Assembly: GCF_003429005.1 (NCBI RefSeq) | Contig: NZ_QVQV01000002.1 | Location: 717,700-781,699, forward strand | Source: Paraburkholderia sp. DHOC27 | Lineage (GTDB): Bacteria > Pseudomonadota > Gammaproteobacteria > Burkholderiales > Burkholderiaceae | Reading direction: 5' to 3' | DNA: 64,000 nt | Part shown: in pieces, positions 59,599 through 64,000 of the stretch | Layout: each line of letters starts with the position of its first letter | How positions within the stretch are numbered: the first letter of the stretch is position 1 | Made by a program: the position numbers and the translations under genes | Notes under the pieces: generated by a model | Database searches by the model: none | The model's input: the letters and a program-made list of their open reading frames with translations, nothing else | Told to the model about the DNA's origin: nothing

Positions 59599-64000
<4,402 letters not shown>

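Overview
The window looks like chromosomal DNA of a Burkholderiaceae member, most likely Paraburkholderia. The evidence is high GC content, DUF4148 small proteins, a Burkholderia-style TonB-ExbB-ExbD-ExbD operon and NodT-family RND triads. This assignment is inferred from gene content; no rRNA or tRNA gene is visible. Both ends cut through genes: a glycosyltransferase on the left and a giant UvrA on the right.

Region 1 (1-24.1 kb) is a colanic-acid-like exopolysaccharide locus. A minus-strand operon runs from an AraC/GlxA-type regulator through manC, wcaJ, wza, wzc, gmd, fcl and a GT4 to wcaI. ManC, Gmd and Fcl make GDP-mannose and GDP-L-fucose. WcaJ starts the lipid-linked repeat, the glycosyltransferases extend it, a Wzy-like membrane protein should polymerise it, and Wza/Wzc export it. 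Around this core lie acyl- and acetyltransferases, an unexpected GMC oxidoreductase, a GH-A-like lipoprotein glycosidase with a long hairpin-rich leader, and GDP-mannose mannosyl hydrolase. No wzb or wzx is seen.

Region 2 (24.3-37.1 kb) is regulatory and efflux: a LysR regulator, an orphan OmpR-type response regulator, a complete RND efflux triad (permease, adaptor, outer-membrane factor), two DUF4148-like secreted proteins, a 55-residue lipoprotein, and a three-gene operon of response regulator, histidine kinase and a response regulator whose receiver has lost its phosphorylation chemistry.

Region 3 (37.4-59.5 kb) is import and peptide handling. It holds tonB-exbB-exbD-exbD plus a TPR protein, then a tight nine-gene minus-strand operon: YejABEF peptide ABC importer, divergent TldD/TldE protease pair, two YhhY-like N-acetyltransferases and an RND permease. 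Upstream are a 901-residue TonB-dependent receptor and an XRE-cupin regulator. A 61-bp promoter block, 53/61 identical without gaps, occurs upstream of both tonB (37470-37530) and the XRE-cupin gene (59370-59430). This suggests co-control of the TonB energiser and the receptor/importer side. The best candidate for an undescribed system is this set: outer-membrane uptake, inner-membrane peptide import, proteolysis, acetylation and efflux. It resembles the chemistry needed to take up and neutralise Trojan-horse peptide-nucleotide antibiotics such as microcin C.

Region 4 (59.6 kb to the end) is a double-length, four-ATPase UvrA fusion, incomplete at its 5' end.
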